The translations under genes were made by a program, and so were the position numbers. The notes beneath the pieces were generated by a model that ran no database searches, was not told the origin of the DNA, and saw only the letters and a list, made by a program, of their open reading frames with translations. A stretch of 64,000 nucleotides of DNA from Pyrus communis (lineage: Eukaryota > Streptophyta > Magnoliopsida > Rosales > Rosaceae): positions 4,956,121 to 5,020,120 of the forward strand of contig NC_084803.1 in assembly GCF_963583255.1 (NCBI RefSeq), written 5' to 3'. Positions 34,060 through 46,890 of the stretch are shown here, piece after piece (within the stretch, counting starts at the first letter, position 1; each line of letters opens with the position of its first letter).

Positions 34060-35574
34060 CTAATTCAAATATATATATTTTTTTAAATATGACAGTAATG
34101 GATCCAATGGAAGAAGCTAGTTTTACCTTAGCAACATGATTATAACCGACTTGAACAAATGATGTGATTTAATAATTTTTTCTTGCACGTGCAACAATTT
34201 AATTAATCATTTCAGTGTTACATGGCTTTGTCAATCTTTCATCTCTCTTTGAAATCTACAGGAGTTACGAAGATTTGATGTCGGGTTGAAATTTACAATA
34301 TGATACGTTCCAAGCAACCACGTATTAAATTGAGTCCACTAGTAATTCTATGATCTATCAACCTTTGTAGTTGATTCACTGATGTACTTATTTTACACAT
34401 TTTCAAAGTTTAAGGACCAACTTGAGACCAAAAACAGTTAGAAGAGTTAAAATGGAAAACTCCAAAAGTTTAGGGGCCAAATGTTAATTATCCCTTTGTG
34501 TTTTTCCTAGGAAATTCTTCTTGCACAAACATTTTCACTGATATGCTAGTTTACCAAACCCCCTATGGTATAATATTGTGGATTCTGATATGCTAGTTTA
34601 CCAATGGTGTATTCTGATTCTTTCCAATCCAAGATATTTAGGTCGACGTTTGATGAATGCAATAAAATACTAATAATTTGATTTAACTCATTTATATCAT
34701 GCGTTGTGCAATTATCTATATGCCTAACTAATTTAAATAATTGTCTCTTTGTATCCAAAAAAAATAAAAAGAAAACAGAGGCTTCCCAAACATAAAAAAG
34801 TTGAATTATCGACAGATATGAAGAATTTTACTGTGATCCATTGTAGCGTTCGGCACTTCATCACTCACTTCTAGAGATCAATATAAAACTGCTGGGGAAA
34901 TCAAAGCTAGCTCATCGCAAACCCATATGACCTAGTCAACAAGAATAACCTATATTTATCCATCACTTTGCAAAGTTCCATACTTCACGTACACGCGCAA
35001 AAACAAAACTTATTTAAAAGTTGGGTGTGACTAGGCATCCTATATAGAATTTGCGCATACAAAACTATAAATACAACTTGTAGAGGATATTAAGGCTAAA
35101 ACTTATGCTATCTTTTTCTTTTACTTGATGTGAGATATTTTGAGACCGTACCATCTTTAAGTTTATTCTTACAAAGATAACCCATGTGCTATAATTTTAT
35201 TCTTGTTTTGTCCAAGTCAAATTAATTTGACTCTATTTTCTACAAGAAAGATAGCCTTGATATATAGATTAGATTGGGAGACGTATACTTTTTGACAAAC
35301 ATTTTAATTTTTAACACACCTTTTTATGGTTATCATTCCGTAACCTTTTTCAAGGATATGAATTTTTTATATTTTATCATCATTCATAGATCATCTTATG
35401 CAAGAAATTAAATAAATCTAAAATCATTAAGACGTTCATTTGTAGTAAAGAAGTAAGCAAATATATTTAATTCTACAAAAAGAAAAGAAAAAAAAGGTAC
35501 TAAAATGACTGCCATTTTGTCTGACAGTCATATGGTTTCGATATTAGGTAGTATGTTTTGGACACTATTCTAAA

Positions 35575-36057
35575 ATTCCCTCCCAGTGCCGCCTAGGCCG
35601 TACTTAGGCGTTAGGCGGCTAGTCATCGCTCTGATTAATCCCTAGGCGTTTGAAGATTAGGAATGGGCGCCTAGACCTGCTTAGGTGCTTACTTAGCCCG
35701 TCTAGACCCGCCTTGGTCACGACTCTCACTTAGATAGAAAATATATAACTTTTATTTTGCATTTTATATTTTTCAATAAATTTTAAAAGACTTGTTGAAT
35801 ACTTAGATCAACACACATGATATATGTGTTCCTCATGTTTGCATTATGTTCTAATACTTTATAATCTATATGTCATTCTATGTTGCAATTTATGTATTCC
35901 AGTGAAATTATGTATTTTTTAAGTATAATCAAACACTTATTTATACGAGATATAATATATTTACTTAAATTCGCCTAGTCCGCCTAGGCTTTGCCCTAGC
36001 ACCTAGGCGCTAGGCCCCCACTCGCCCAACTAGAGCCTAGCGTCTTTTAAAACCTTG
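35575..36057. mobile_element. CTAGGCG-family non-autonomous element, copy 2
   Basis: TTCTAAAATTCC and CCGCCTAGGCC at the left, and AGCCTAGCGTCTTTTAAAA at the right, mirror the ends of the 739-bp element at 30615. Unit 1 lacks the insertion at the corresponding place (about 21930). Target duplications are not clear. Confidence 0.55.
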
Positions 36058-36099
36058 ATTTTGATAGAGATGATCTTTTGAGAGAAGATCTCAAAGCAA

Positions 36100-37620
36100 T
36101 GCCGGTCTAAAGTTTTCGGAGACCCAAGACGAAAACTCAAATGATGCCCTTTTTATAGACAAAGTAGTTGAAAATTTTCTTTTACAAAAGATTAATTAAT
36201 TTCATTCACATTATTAAGAGTTTTTTATTTTTTACTTGTGGTCCAATATCTTAATGAATTGAGTGTTTGGTTTCCAGCTATGCGTCCGAGTCCGAAACTG
36301 CCTTCTCTTCTAAATTATTTTAATAATTACGAACCATCTCCATCGTCTTAACATTTAAATAGTGGATTAGGTAATAATAGATGTTAAGTTTAACACAACA
36401 AAAAAATGGCAATCTGATGAAAGAAAGTTTAGCTTATGCCATAAGAGATTAAGCGCAAATGCAACCTATCCCTCATAGCAATGGGAAGAACCCAACCCCA
36501 TTAGAATGCCCCGTCCTCTTATGACCCGAACCAAGAAAACCCAATTAGTTATTTTTATATGGTTACGATCCTTAAATAAAAAATTGTAATTGGGAAATAG
36601 AGTTAACCCTGACAACAAAATTAATTGAAAGCAATAGATGAATGAAGTATTCAAGTGGCTTGAAAGCACTTAGCGCCTCGTATTTAAATTTCTTCCCTGT
36701 AGTTTGATGGATATTCTATGGTTTGTAAAAATAAAAAAGATAAACGAAAGATTGTGTATTTGTACCTTATTCGATATTTGTTTACCAACTTGAATATATA
36801 TTCCTATTCCTATTCCTATGGCTATTTGTATTAGGGAAGGATTTCAAATTCGATGGACGGTATCTTTTCCTAATTCTATGTTGTATGGAAATTACATATG
36901 CAAGTAATTACTACTATAATTGAATGCAAAAACAATGAAAAAAAAAAAAAAAGCCAAACAATCAAACAAAGAAAAATGCTAGCAGCGTAAAATGAAAAAC
37001 AGAATTTGAATGAGTAGAAATCAAATACCTTGTACAGTTGAATACAATTGCATGTATTGTAGTCCGTAGACTTGAATTTTCTGCTTGGATTGTAATTTTT
37101 TTTGCATAATTGTGAGAAAAGAGGAAAGAGGAGAAGATGTGGAAGAAAAAATTCATAATTGTGAATTCTTGAAAGGGATGTGCTATTCACACACTTATCT
37201 TTCATTTTCACATGCCCTTTTAATTTTTTATCATCTGATCAAATAAATTGAAGAATATCAAAAAACATAAATTAATATGAATGTATAGGAGGTAAAACAA
37301 AGTAGGGTTGTGAATAGCATCTCACTTCTTGAAATAGGTAGATAATTTAATTTACTCCCGGCTCTTTGAAATTGGGAATTTAGAAGTTGGAGGGAGACGG
37401 GAAGGGAAAAGGGTTTTTCCTTCTTTTTTTTTCATGTGTTTGTTCTCTTTCTTACGCGCAAGGAGCAACGCAATTCTTTCTTATCGTGGCATGAAAACCA
37501 TTATTTAATTATTGTAATTTGTTTACATTATATCTAAATGGACTTAAAATTTTTTTGGCACCCTCCTTGGTTTGAGCCCTAGATTCGTGCCCTAGTAGCC
37601 CTGAGCTAGAGTAGGCTCTG
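36100..37620. other. unit-2 specific insert, decayed transposon-like, no gene
   Basis: The left edge has GGTCTAAAGTTTTCGGAGACCC and the right edge GCCCTAGTAGCCCTGAGC. This style of sequence is also seen near 17510 and 42970. The inside is AT-rich with only short frames lacking motifs. It is absent from unit 1, so it was inserted after or deleted since the duplication. Confidence 0.4.
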
Positions 37621-38626
37621 CCTCAAAATGTATATCAAACTATGCATCTGTCAATTCTAATCATATATAGAATTAAGGAACCTTGCATATTAAAACAAGT
37701 TGCTGTTTGGCACTGGGAAGGGCTAGAACCGGCTTTGCCTTAAAATGTGTATCAAACTATGCATCGGTCAATTCTAATCATCTATAGAATTAAGGGACCT
37801 TGCATATTAAAACATGTTGATGTTGGGCACTTTCCCAGAGGTTTCACAAATCCAGCCAAACAAAACAAAATAAAAAATCCCAAGGCCTCAAAATGATGAA
37901 CCCAAAAGTTGAACAAATTATTCCATAACAGTCCACAACAAACATTGGCAGATGAGAATCTAGTCAACATACATACGAGTCCACATATATGCAGAATCTA
38001 GTACCAAAAGTTGAACAAACTATTCGTTAACATCACTGTCCGTTACTATTGCAAAGTTCCATGCTTTATGTGCAAAATCCAGTCCACATATATACAAGAA
38101 AATTATAAATAATTCGCTAGAAATTGAATTATAACATGCAGCTCTTAGAAGTTAGCTAGAATAAGAAAAAAAATGACTCAACAAAAGAAGATTGAACACC
38201 TTTTACTTCCATCCATGGGAATCAATTTTTGCTTAGAGGGAGAGTAATGAGCGGGTAGCGTGGCATAATATACAAAACTATAGGACTTAGTACATGGCCG
38301 ATATTATTAAATGAGTGCTGCTATTCTACTCACATTAATATATTAATCATAATACACCTATTTTCTTATATATGTGGATCGCATGTATAATTGTACATAA
38401 GTGAGATTCATGAGAGAGATAGTAGTCAAGAGCTATAGTTGAGTAACATTATTCTTTATTAGTGTTCCAAATGTATATCAACTTAGTATAATCCAAATGC
38501 TGACCAAAATACTTTTGGTAGTTATATAAAAAGAAAAATTGACTACTTATATATTTCTACACGTGGACCCCAGAGGTCCAAGAATTAAAATAATTCCTAC
38601 GGTAGAGACTGGAGAGTGCTCATGCA

Positions 38627-38822
38627 GAATGAATCCTCTTCGGATCCTCTTTGTGAGTGTTCATTGTACATCGTATGGTTAGAAATTATTTTAAATATTT
38701 TTATTTAAAATTAAATATAAACAGTACTTGACGAAAATTGATCGTACCATATATAATAAACGGACATGATTTGAGGATTCCCAGGATCTTTACAAAGAGA
38801 ATCAGGAGAGGATTCTCATTCA
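38627..38822. repeat. MITE, GGATCCTC family, copy 1
   Basis: The inverted ends are GAATCCTCTTCGGATCCTC and GAATCAGGAGAGGATTCTC. The inner arms are also complementary: CATTGTACATCGTATGGT against ATCGTACCATATATAATAAA. A diverged relative lies at 63306-63530. It is absent from the equivalent place in unit 1 (22760). Confidence 0.7.
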
Positions 38823-38864
38823 CCCATGCATGCAGCGGACCGGACTCTGGACCGGGCAGAGCCC

Positions 38865-38865
<1 letters not shown>

Positions 38866-38896
<31 letters not shown>

Positions 38897-38905
38897 TGTA
38901 TGTAT
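38866..38905. repeat. (TATG)n microsatellite at the EF-hand copy 2 TATA position
   Basis: About ten TATG units replace the CTATATATATGTG of copy 1. Both are preceded by AGCCC and followed by ATCTGCCCTT, so the tract has expanded exactly where the presumed TATA box lies. Confidence 0.9.
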
Positions 38906-39013
38906 AAATCTGCCCTTAATTTCATAGTGCAAGCAGGTCACCTCAGCCTTAATTTCTTGTAGTATTTTCCAAATTAAGATCACGCTAGCTAGTTGATCAA
39001 GTTAAAGAGTATA

Positions 39014-39293
39014 ATGCCCCGTGTTCGCCTCACAAACAAAGATGACACAAAGGTGCAGATAATGAAGATTTTCAAAAGATTCGATAAGGACGGAGACGCC
39101 CATGCAACTTTCCAAGACCGAGCTCAAGGCAGCTTTGGCAGCTTTCGCTGAACTTGGAGCGAAATGGCCTGCCTTTAGAGCTTGGGAAGGTCTTAGGCAT
39201 GCAAATGACAACGGCGACGGCTTAATTTCTATAGACAAGGAGCTGGACAAGGTTGTCGACCATGCCGTGAATCTTGGGTATACTGCAAATTAG
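39014..39293 (+). pseudogene. EF-hand protein copy 2, frameshifted
   Basis: The ATG at 39014 lies in the same leader context as copy 1. The first loop begins normally (FKRFDKDGDA), but four extra bases near 39098-39105 shift the frame inside that loop. The old frame continues from about 39102 to the stop at 39293 with LSKTELKAAL, FRAWEGLRHAND and DNGDGLISIDKE. The product from the original ATG would lose both Ca2+ sites. A short product from an internal ATG (39102) would keep only the second, degenerate loop. Confidence 0.85.
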
Positions 39294-39355
39294 TATAATC
39301 AGTTTAATATCACTTATGTGCAGTATATATTAAAGATCTTACTCGTTGTGTCTGG

Positions 39356-39361
<6 letters not shown>

Positions 39362-39387
<26 letters not shown>
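39362..39387. repeat. (AT)n microsatellite
   Basis: An AT tract in the 3' flank of EF-hand copy 2, followed by poly-T. Confidence 0.9.
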
Positions 39388-39394
<7 letters not shown>

Positions 39395-41793
39395 TTTGTT
39401 GTATGTGTGTACGTGTATTCTGTAACGAATAAAGGAGGTGACCTTTCGCATCCCCTCGTTGGACAGGGTATAATATATTTGGGATCTCGAGTCTCTACAT
39501 TTAGCATCTGTGGATAGTTAAATCTTAACTATTGGGTTAATCTAGGAGTTTGTATCAATCCACGTCAAAATTATATGTTGTATTACACTGTTTACACCGT
39601 ATCTCATCTCTCCTTCACGTATGTTCTCTTTCGCAACTGTTCTACTTTTGTTCTCCATATAATTAATCATATTCGCAAACCTGAAATCTCATAAATCCAT
39701 GAATAATCATGACCTCCATTAGGTTCAAATCATGTCCACGTTTTGAAATCCAAATAGTAATGAATAATCCCATAATTTTATCATTTTGGATTATTTGGAA
39801 GTTGGAACTATTTTGAGGACCAGAAAGACTTACATGCACTTCAGCCAGGCCAATAATGTCAGTTTTGTGAAACCATGTAGGAGTACTCGTAAGAAAATCA
39901 ACAAGCCAATGTAAATCTTTTATTTTTGGAAATGATTTCCACATTTCATTATTCTCTCTTGCACTCCTTCCTTTTTTAGTGTGGAACAAATAACTCAAAA
40001 AAGAGACGTGTACAAAAAAGAAGAATGAATACTCTTTAAAGAAATAAAAAAAAAATTAAATAAATAAAGTTTACATTAAATAGTAGTCTCAAGTTCATAA
40101 CCCAACAGAGGAGGGTTTATGAAAGAGAAAGATTTGATCTAAATCAATACACCTTGCACAAACAAAGAGCACATACAAGATATGGACAATACTCCATATA
40201 TAGAAGCCAGATGAAAACACGAGTCTTTGAGAGACTTGTACCACCCGTGCCTAAGAAGAACCATAGCAGCACATGAGCCATAGCACCGGGGACCAGCAGC
40301 ACCGCCACAAGGAAGGCTCAACATCCTTGCCGACTGAGAAGTCAGAATACCACTAATCCACCATAATTTTTAGTCCACATGTCTTATATATGCATTCGAC
40401 TATGCACGTATTTCATATGGAATGTTTATTTATTTACTCTAATTATGTTAAAATTTTCAATTTCTTTAAAAGTTTCCTTTCGATGATGACCTTAAAAAAA
40501 ACTTCCAATCCATGTGACTACGTTCTTCCCACTTTTGGTACACACACAAATCAGAATCCTTATATCAATATCCATGGCTCCAAAATAATATTATCATATC
40601 AGATAGTTGGAAAAAGGAAAAGTGGTTGGTGTGTCTACTATAACTATAAGCAATAATATGAGATACCTTGTTTTCCTTCTCCTTTTTTTTTCTTTTCTTT
40701 TTTTATTTATTTATTTTTTTGGCGAGGTGTTAAATTCGTACTTGGCCCCTAATTTCTTTTACAGTTTTCTACTTTCGTCCTTCAACTTTTTCATCTATAG
40801 TTGGTCCCTAAATTTTTGAAAGTGTGTTAAATAATGCAATGAAAGAAAGTAATTTTTGTTTCAAAGGTGACAAATATGCCACCACTTTTTTAAGGGCATT
40901 TAAATATTCATTTACAATGACCAAAATGCCCTTGATTTATCAAAACATGAATATGTTTGTCTATAATATACATTTATGCTGAAAAAAATGAACAAAACCA
41001 TAAAAAATGAATAAGTTGATCCAATTCGAATATTTTTGTTTTAAATGAATCCAATTGAAGAAGCTAGTTTTACCTTAGGGACATGATTATAACCGACTTG
41101 AACAAATGATGTGATTTAATATTTTTTTTTTTTACAGATGCAACAATTTAATTAGTTATTTCAGTGTTACATTGCTTTGCCTCTCATCTCTCTTTGAAAT
41201 CTACAGAAGGTGATGTCGGGTTGAAGTTTACAATGTGGTACATTCCAACCAGCCACGCATCGAATTGAATCCACTAGTGGTTCTATCAACCTTTGTAGTT
41301 GGGTCACTGATGTCCTTATTTTTCACATTTTCAAAGTTTGAGGACCAACTTGAGACCAAAAACAGTTAGAAGAGTTAAAGTGGAAAACTCCAAGAGTTTA
41401 GGGGGGCAAATGTTGATTAACCCTTTGTGTTTTTTGTAGGAATTTTTTCTTGCACAAACACCTTGACTGATATATATGCTAGTTTACCAAACCACCTTTG
41501 AGATAAGATTGTGGATTCCATGGGTCCTCAGATAAGAGGGCGGCGAAAAGAATCCATAAAAGATGATTATCTTTTTTGATTGATGGCCCGTGATGTATTC
41601 TGATTCTCTCCAATCCCACATATTAGGTCGACTGTTTGATGAATGCAATCAAATACTGATAATTTGATTTAGTTCGTTCAAATTAGGCATTCTGCAACTC
41701 TCTGTCTCTACGTGTCCAAAGAAAGAAAAGGAAAACAGAGGCTTCCTAAACCTTAAAAAGTTGAATTATTCCTGTCTGTCTCCGTTAATTATT

Positions 41794-41828
<35 letters not shown>

Positions 41829-43116
41829 AACTGCTGGAAGAATCAAAACTAGCTCATCGCAAACCCATATGACTAGTCAACAAGAATAACCTATATATTA
41901 TCCATCACTTTGCAAAGTTCCACACTTTAAGTACACGCACAAAACAAAACTTATTTGAAAATTGGGTGTCACTAGGCATCTTATATAGAATTTGTCCTTA
42001 CAACACTATAAATACAACTTGTGGAGGATATACCTAAAACCTGTGCCATCCTTTACGCGATGTGAAATATTTTGAGATGTACCATCCTTAAATTTTATTC
42101 TTATAAAGACAACACATGTGCTATAGTTTTATTCTTGTTTTTTTTTTCTTTAAATGGGGGATAACTGGTGATAAACTACGTTTATCCGTCCCTTCTGGAC
42201 TCGAAGATGTTATGGAAAATTTCACCTTGTATGTGACTATAATTTTATTCTTATTTATCCAAGTCAAATTAATTTGACTTTATTTTCTACAAGAAATATA
42301 GCTTTGATATATGGGTTAGATTCGGTGACGTACATTTTTGACAAACATTTTAACATTTTTTTTTTATGGTTATCATTATGTAACATTTTTCAAGGATATG
42401 AACCTTCTATATTTCAATTCATCGTTCATAAGTCATTATCGCAAGAAATTAAACATATCCAAAATCATTAGGACATTTATTTGTAGTGAAGAAAATGGAC
42501 GAACATATGATTATACAAAGAAATACTAAAATGGTTATCATTTTTGTCTGATAGTCATATTGCTTCGAATTGAGGTAATATATTTTATTTTGTTTGACGG
42601 TTATATGAGGATTGGTGGTTATATGGGATGGCTGGTGGTGATGGAGAAAGAGATGAAGATGGGATGCTCGGGTGGGAAAAGAGGGGTGGGCCCCATTTTA
42701 TTTTGTTTTACTTTAGTTTTTTATTTAATTTTTTTTATAATTAATTATTTTTTATATGCTATGTCATCAAATATGTGAGTCATTCATTCGTCACATCATT
42801 ACTTAACAAGAAAATTATCGGTTTAATTAACGGATGTATGAAATTACAACAAAATACAAGTTTGTGTAGAAAATTAAAATGTTTTAAAAATATTATATGA
42901 GATTGCAATTGCATCCAACTTCGAGCAAGTAAAATATAATTTACCTCTTTTTTTACGTCATAGTGGTCTAGGCCATGAACTCTTGCCCTACTAGTCTTGG
43001 GCCAAAGCTGGCCCTATGTCAAAATGCGTATATGTATCCTTCAATCCTATCCCTACACAGAATTAAGAGACCTTGCCTATAAATACATGCTGGGCACTTT
43101 CCAAGAGGTTTTCCAA

Positions 43117-43852
43117 ATCTTAAAAGCATTTCCAGTGAGTTCCTAAATAGGGATAACCATCGTATAAAATGAGTATTAAACAAATATAGGGACAAAATGG
43201 ATCTTCAATGGATCGGAAAGTGAGTCCCTAAAGTATAGGAACTCACCGGATACATAGTGTATGGCTTCACATATAAGGACTATACATGGACAACCGTAAG
43301 TGAAAAACAGAGGCCACAATCTTGATTGAAGCTTTTAATACTTTTAATTAATTAAAAAAAAAGTTAACATAAACAAAAAAAAAATATGGGGAACTTTAAC
43401 GAAAAGCTCAAGATATTGTTCACTTTAACGAAAAGTTCCAGGTATTGTTCACTTTAACGAAAAACCATATTTTTACACTAAAAGTAAATCATGATACTAT
43501 TCAATTTACCTTTTATTTTATCCTTATCGTTAAAACTCAAAATTTTCAAGTCATTTTCATTAGTTTTCCTAAAAAAATGTGCATCTTGGATGAAAAATGG
43601 GCTCAAAATCTTGATTAATGATTTTAATTAATTAAAAAAAAGATTAATATAAACAAAAAATGTGCACCTAATCAAATTATCACATAAAATCATAAAAAAT
43701 TCAAATTTTAAACTTCAAATTTTGGGATCTACTATTCCCATTGAATGCAATATTCTTTTAGGGACATAAAGATTCTCTTTAAATGAGTACTAAAAAATAA
43801 TGATGATAGTCCCTAAATAAAGACTTCTATTGGAGTTGCTCTTAGGCTTCGT
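43117..43852. mobile_element. AGAGCAACTCCA-type non-autonomous element with nested MITE
   Basis: The left end TTAAAAGCATTTCCAGTGAG and CCTAAATAGGGAT mirror the right end CCCTAAATAAAGACTTC and TTGGAGTTGCTCTTA. There is no transposase. The stretch 43386-43572 inside it is a separate MITE. The unit copies lack this block. Confidence 0.6.
43386..43572. repeat. MITE with CTTTAACGAAAA repeats
   Basis: Three repeats of the word ACTTTAACGAAAA at the left and GTTAAAACTCAAAATTTTCAAG at the right give imperfect inverted ends. It is non-coding and nested in the 43117-43852 element. Confidence 0.6.
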
Positions 43853-44344
43853 AAAGATGGACTAAGATTATCTCTCCTCCTCTTTCCATCACTCTTCCAT
43901 CCCCTCATCTCACATTCTCTATTTTGTCTTTCTCCTTCTATAAAAAATTAACATAAGATGTTAACGTGACTTAACTGTAACCATTTAAATAGAAGAAAAT
44001 AGAAAGGAAAAGAAAAAAAAAGAAGGAATAGAATCCTACTCCCATAAAGATAAACCCAGAGGTTGAACAAACTATTCGTTTCCATCACTGTCCATAGCAA
44101 ACATTGGCAGATGAGAATCTAGTCAACATATAGACTAGTCCACATATGTACAAGAATCTAGTACCAAAAGTTGAACAAACTATTTGTTTCCATCAGTCTG
44201 TTACTACTGCAAAGTTCGATGATGTATGTGCACGCAAAAATCTAGCCCACCTGTATATAAGAAAATTACAAATAATCCACTGGTAGCGTGGTATAATATG
44301 CAAAAATATAGAACTTGGTACATTGCCAATATTACTAGAGAATT

Positions 44345-44452
44345 GTTATTAGCACTAAAAAATTCTCGTTTTATACTCCAAATTTTTTATATTGAGAAAG
44401 AAAAATACATTTGTGAGAAGTGTAGAATGAGATTTTTGAAATACCAATAACA
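44345..44452. repeat. MITE, AAAAATCTCATTCTAC family, copy 2
   Basis: The ends GTTATTAGCA and ACCAATAAC are inverted, as are AAAATTCTCGTT and AATGAGATTTTTG. It has the same layout as the copy at 53458-53568 in the opposite orientation. Confidence 0.65.
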
Positions 44453-44671
44453 CTTTCCTATTACTAAATGCTATATTAATCATTTTACTTACCTATTCTT
44501 TTAGATATGTGGATAGCATGTACATAAGTGAGATTCATGAGAGAGATAAGTAGCCAAGAACTGTAGTTAAATAAAATTATTCTTTCTTAATGTCCCAAAT
44601 GTGTATCAACCTAGGATCAACCAAATGCTGACCAAAATACTTTAGGTTGGTAGTTATATATAAAAAAAGGA

Positions 44672-45243
44672 TAATGCTAAGGAGATCAAATTTTTTAATT
44701 AACTTTGCAAACCAAATGATATGTCACCAATAGGAAATAAGATTATCTCCAAAGGAGATGTAAAAAATGCCACATAGATATATAACGGTAACAAATGACA
44801 TACAATTTACTTCAACCGAGATGATAAAGTTGACAAGGAAAATACGGCTAAGCTGACATAGATAAAGATATGTCAAATTTGAATCTGCCTTCAAATTTGA
44901 TTTTTGTTATTTCCAAAGGCGTTCCACTTGCCTTACCTTAAATGTTAGCATATTTAAATATTATTTTATTATTTTTAAACCAACAACCCAACTTTTATTA
45001 TTTTTGTTTGAAAAAACATAAATGAAGCATAAATTTTGGCATACCAAGTGGATGAAAAATATTAACAATATGTGAAATTGTCAAGTCAGCCATCAAATTT
45101 AAATTTGACGTTTTGAATTTAACTTCTCATTTGGAGATGCTCTAAGCACGTTAATTAACATTTAAATAATAATCCAATCATCAACAGTCACATTATTTGG
45201 TTTACAAAATTTAGTTTAAAATTTTAATTTTCCTAGCATTACT
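44672..45243. repeat. MITE of the TAATGCTAGG family split by another element
   Basis: The outer halves (44672-44747 and 45149-45243) are the family also seen at 24761. Between them, about 44748-45146 starts ATTATCTCCAAAGGAG and ends CATTTGGAGATGCTCT. These ends are inverted to each other, so a second inverted-repeat element has jumped into the first. Confidence 0.65.
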
Positions 45244-45619
45244 CAAAGAAAAATTGACTAATTGTATATTTCTACATGTGGACCCCTGAGGTCCAAGAAT
45301 TAGAATAATTCTTATGGTCTGGAGTAGGGTTGGGCACAGCCCGGGCCGGGTCCAAATTTGAAGGAACCGGATTGGAACCGGTTAAAAATGAAACAGGGCA
45401 GGCCGAGCCGGGTTCTGAGATTTCTAAATTTGGAACCGAACCTAACCCGACCCGTTTCAAACTGGTCAATTCCACCCGGTTTCACGGGTTTTTGTCAGCA
45501 AACACAAATGAGAGTCATGGGACGACCTCGTTGAGGTCATTGATCGAGTCAAGAGCACTTAGAATCGGTCGAATGACACCAAATTGGGCGGTCACCAGCC
45601 GAGTTGGAGCTTCGCGCCC

Positions 45620-45745
45620 ATCATCTTCTCTGATATGCAAGAAGCCATCTTCATTTTCTCCGATTTGCAACAAGCCATCTTCATCTTCTCTGATATGCAC
45701 CAAGTTATCTTCATCTTCTCTGTTCTGCAACAAGCCATCTTCATC
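45620..45745. repeat. 33-bp tandem repeat, about four copies
   Basis: The unit contains CATCTTCATCTTCTCTGAT and (A)TGCAACAAGC. The copies differ at several bases. The apparent Glu/Asp-rich minus-strand frame is a by-product of the repeat. Confidence 0.8.
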
Positions 45746-46148
45746 CATAAATTCATTGATAACAACAAAACTTAATCAAAACATAAAAATTTGGTCAAAA
45801 ATGGACCAACGGAACCTCTTCCATTTAAATTTTTGAACCAAAAGCCAAATAATTCCAACAAATTAGATATTTTGGATTTTCAATTTCATATCCTTTCAAG
45901 TAAAGATCAAAACGTAAAATTCAAAAACAAAAGATCCAATCTTTGGGGAAAAGCCATGTTACTGAAACCAAAGAAAAACTGAAGAAGAAAAAAATGATGA
46001 AAAATATCAAATTGAAGAAAACCCAACAACAAAATCAGATGAAATATGATAACTCACCAAGCAATAAAATCCGAGAGCAACTAGAGAAGAGATTATCCAT
46101 GGTAGAAGAACCGAAACTAAAACTTCTCCTTGTGATTATCTCCAAGAC

Positions 46149-46890
46149 CTAGATAGCTTGTTGTGCTCGATATTCAATCAGTGATAGCGAGAAAGACTAG
46201 AGAAGAAGAAGAATAAGTGATTATCTATAAGACCCAGATAGCTTTTTGTGCTTGATATTCAATCAGTGATAGCGAGAGAGACTAGAGAAGAATTTGAGAG
46301 CGATTAGAGAAGAGATTATCCATAGCGGAAGAACCGAAACTAAAACTTCTCCTTGTGATTATCTCCAAGACCCAGATAGCTTTTTGTGCTTGATATTCAA
46401 TTAGTGATAGCGAGAGAGACTAAAGAAGAAGAAATGATTATCTCCAAGACCCATATAGCTTTTTGTGCTCGATATTCAATCAGTGATAGCGAGAAAGATG
46501 AAGAAAAAGAAGAAAGAAGAGGAGAAGAAGGAGAACCATATAGCTTTTTGTGCTCGATATTCAATCAGAAAAGAAGAAGAAGAAGAAGAAGAAGAAGAAG
46601 AAGAAGAAGAAGAAGAAGAAGAAGAAGAAGAAGAAAAAGAAAAAGAAAGAGAAAAAGAAAAAGAAGAAGAAGAAGAAGAAGAAAAAGAAGGAGAAAGAGG
46701 AGGAGGAGGAGGAGGAGGAGAACTAGATAGCTTTTTGTGCTCGATATTCAATCAGAGAAGAAGAAGAAGAAGAAAAAGAAGAAGAACAATGAGGATGAAG
46801 AGAACTAGATAGCTTTTTGCGTTTGATATTCAATCGGAGAAAAAGAAGAAGAAGAAGACCCAAATAGCTTTTTGTGCTCGATATTTAATC
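46149..46890. repeat. eight-copy dispersed-tandem repeat with purine-rich linkers
   Basis: The 35-bp core AGATAGCTTTTTGTG-CTCGATATTCAATCAG recurs at about 46150, 46234, 46374, 46456, 46538, 46726, 46808 and 46863. Linkers of 50-150 bp contain AGAGAAGAAGAA and, twice, a longer block around GAACCGAAACTAAAACTTC. Confidence 0.9.
46566..46721. repeat. (GAA)n / purine-only tract
   Basis: About 155 bases are almost exclusively A and G on the plus strand, mostly GAA and GAAAAA, then GGAGGA. Long purine-pyrimidine tracts can form triplex DNA. Reads across it give poly-Arg, poly-Glu and poly-Ser frames that are not genes. Confidence 0.92.

Larger units (their letters stand above)
21320..34790. repeat. 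tandem segmental duplication, unit 1 (EF-hand unit)
   Basis: Landmarks shared with units 2-4, in order: AGAATTTG...ACAAAACTATAAA near 21338; GATGTGAGATATTTTG near 21453; CCAAGTCAAATTA near 21538; GAACAAACTATTC near 22128; CACGTGGACCC near 22729; the EF-hand leader and gene (22821-23235); GTCAGTTTTGTGAAACCAT-like sequence near 25010; a shared block at 30490-30614; and CTACTTTCGTCCTTCAAC near 31620. Unit 1 is swollen by three insertions (25381-30481, 30615-31353, 31867-34059) that are absent from unit 2. Confidence 0.8.
34800..41756. repeat. tandem segmental duplication, unit 2 (EF-hand unit)
   Basis: It begins with the block around AGCTAGCTCATCGCAAACCC (34907), which recurs at 41846 and 52390. 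It then follows unit 1 landmarks: GATGTGAGATATTTTG (35129), GAACAAATTATTCC (37911), CACGTGGACCCC (38562), EF-hand copy 2 (39014), GTCAGTTTTGTGAAACCAT (39859) and CTACTTTCGTCCTTCAAC (40770). It ends at AACCTTAAAAAGTTGAATTA (41749 onward). Confidence 0.8.

Noticed and set aside
46386..46812. Poly-Glu / poly-Arg / poly-Ser proteins
   Set aside because: They are translations of the GAA tract in different frames, not genes.
45620..46890. CRISPR-like array
   Set aside because: The repeats are eukaryotic tandem units with variable purine linkers in a transposon. There are no cas genes, and the spacer lengths are irregular.
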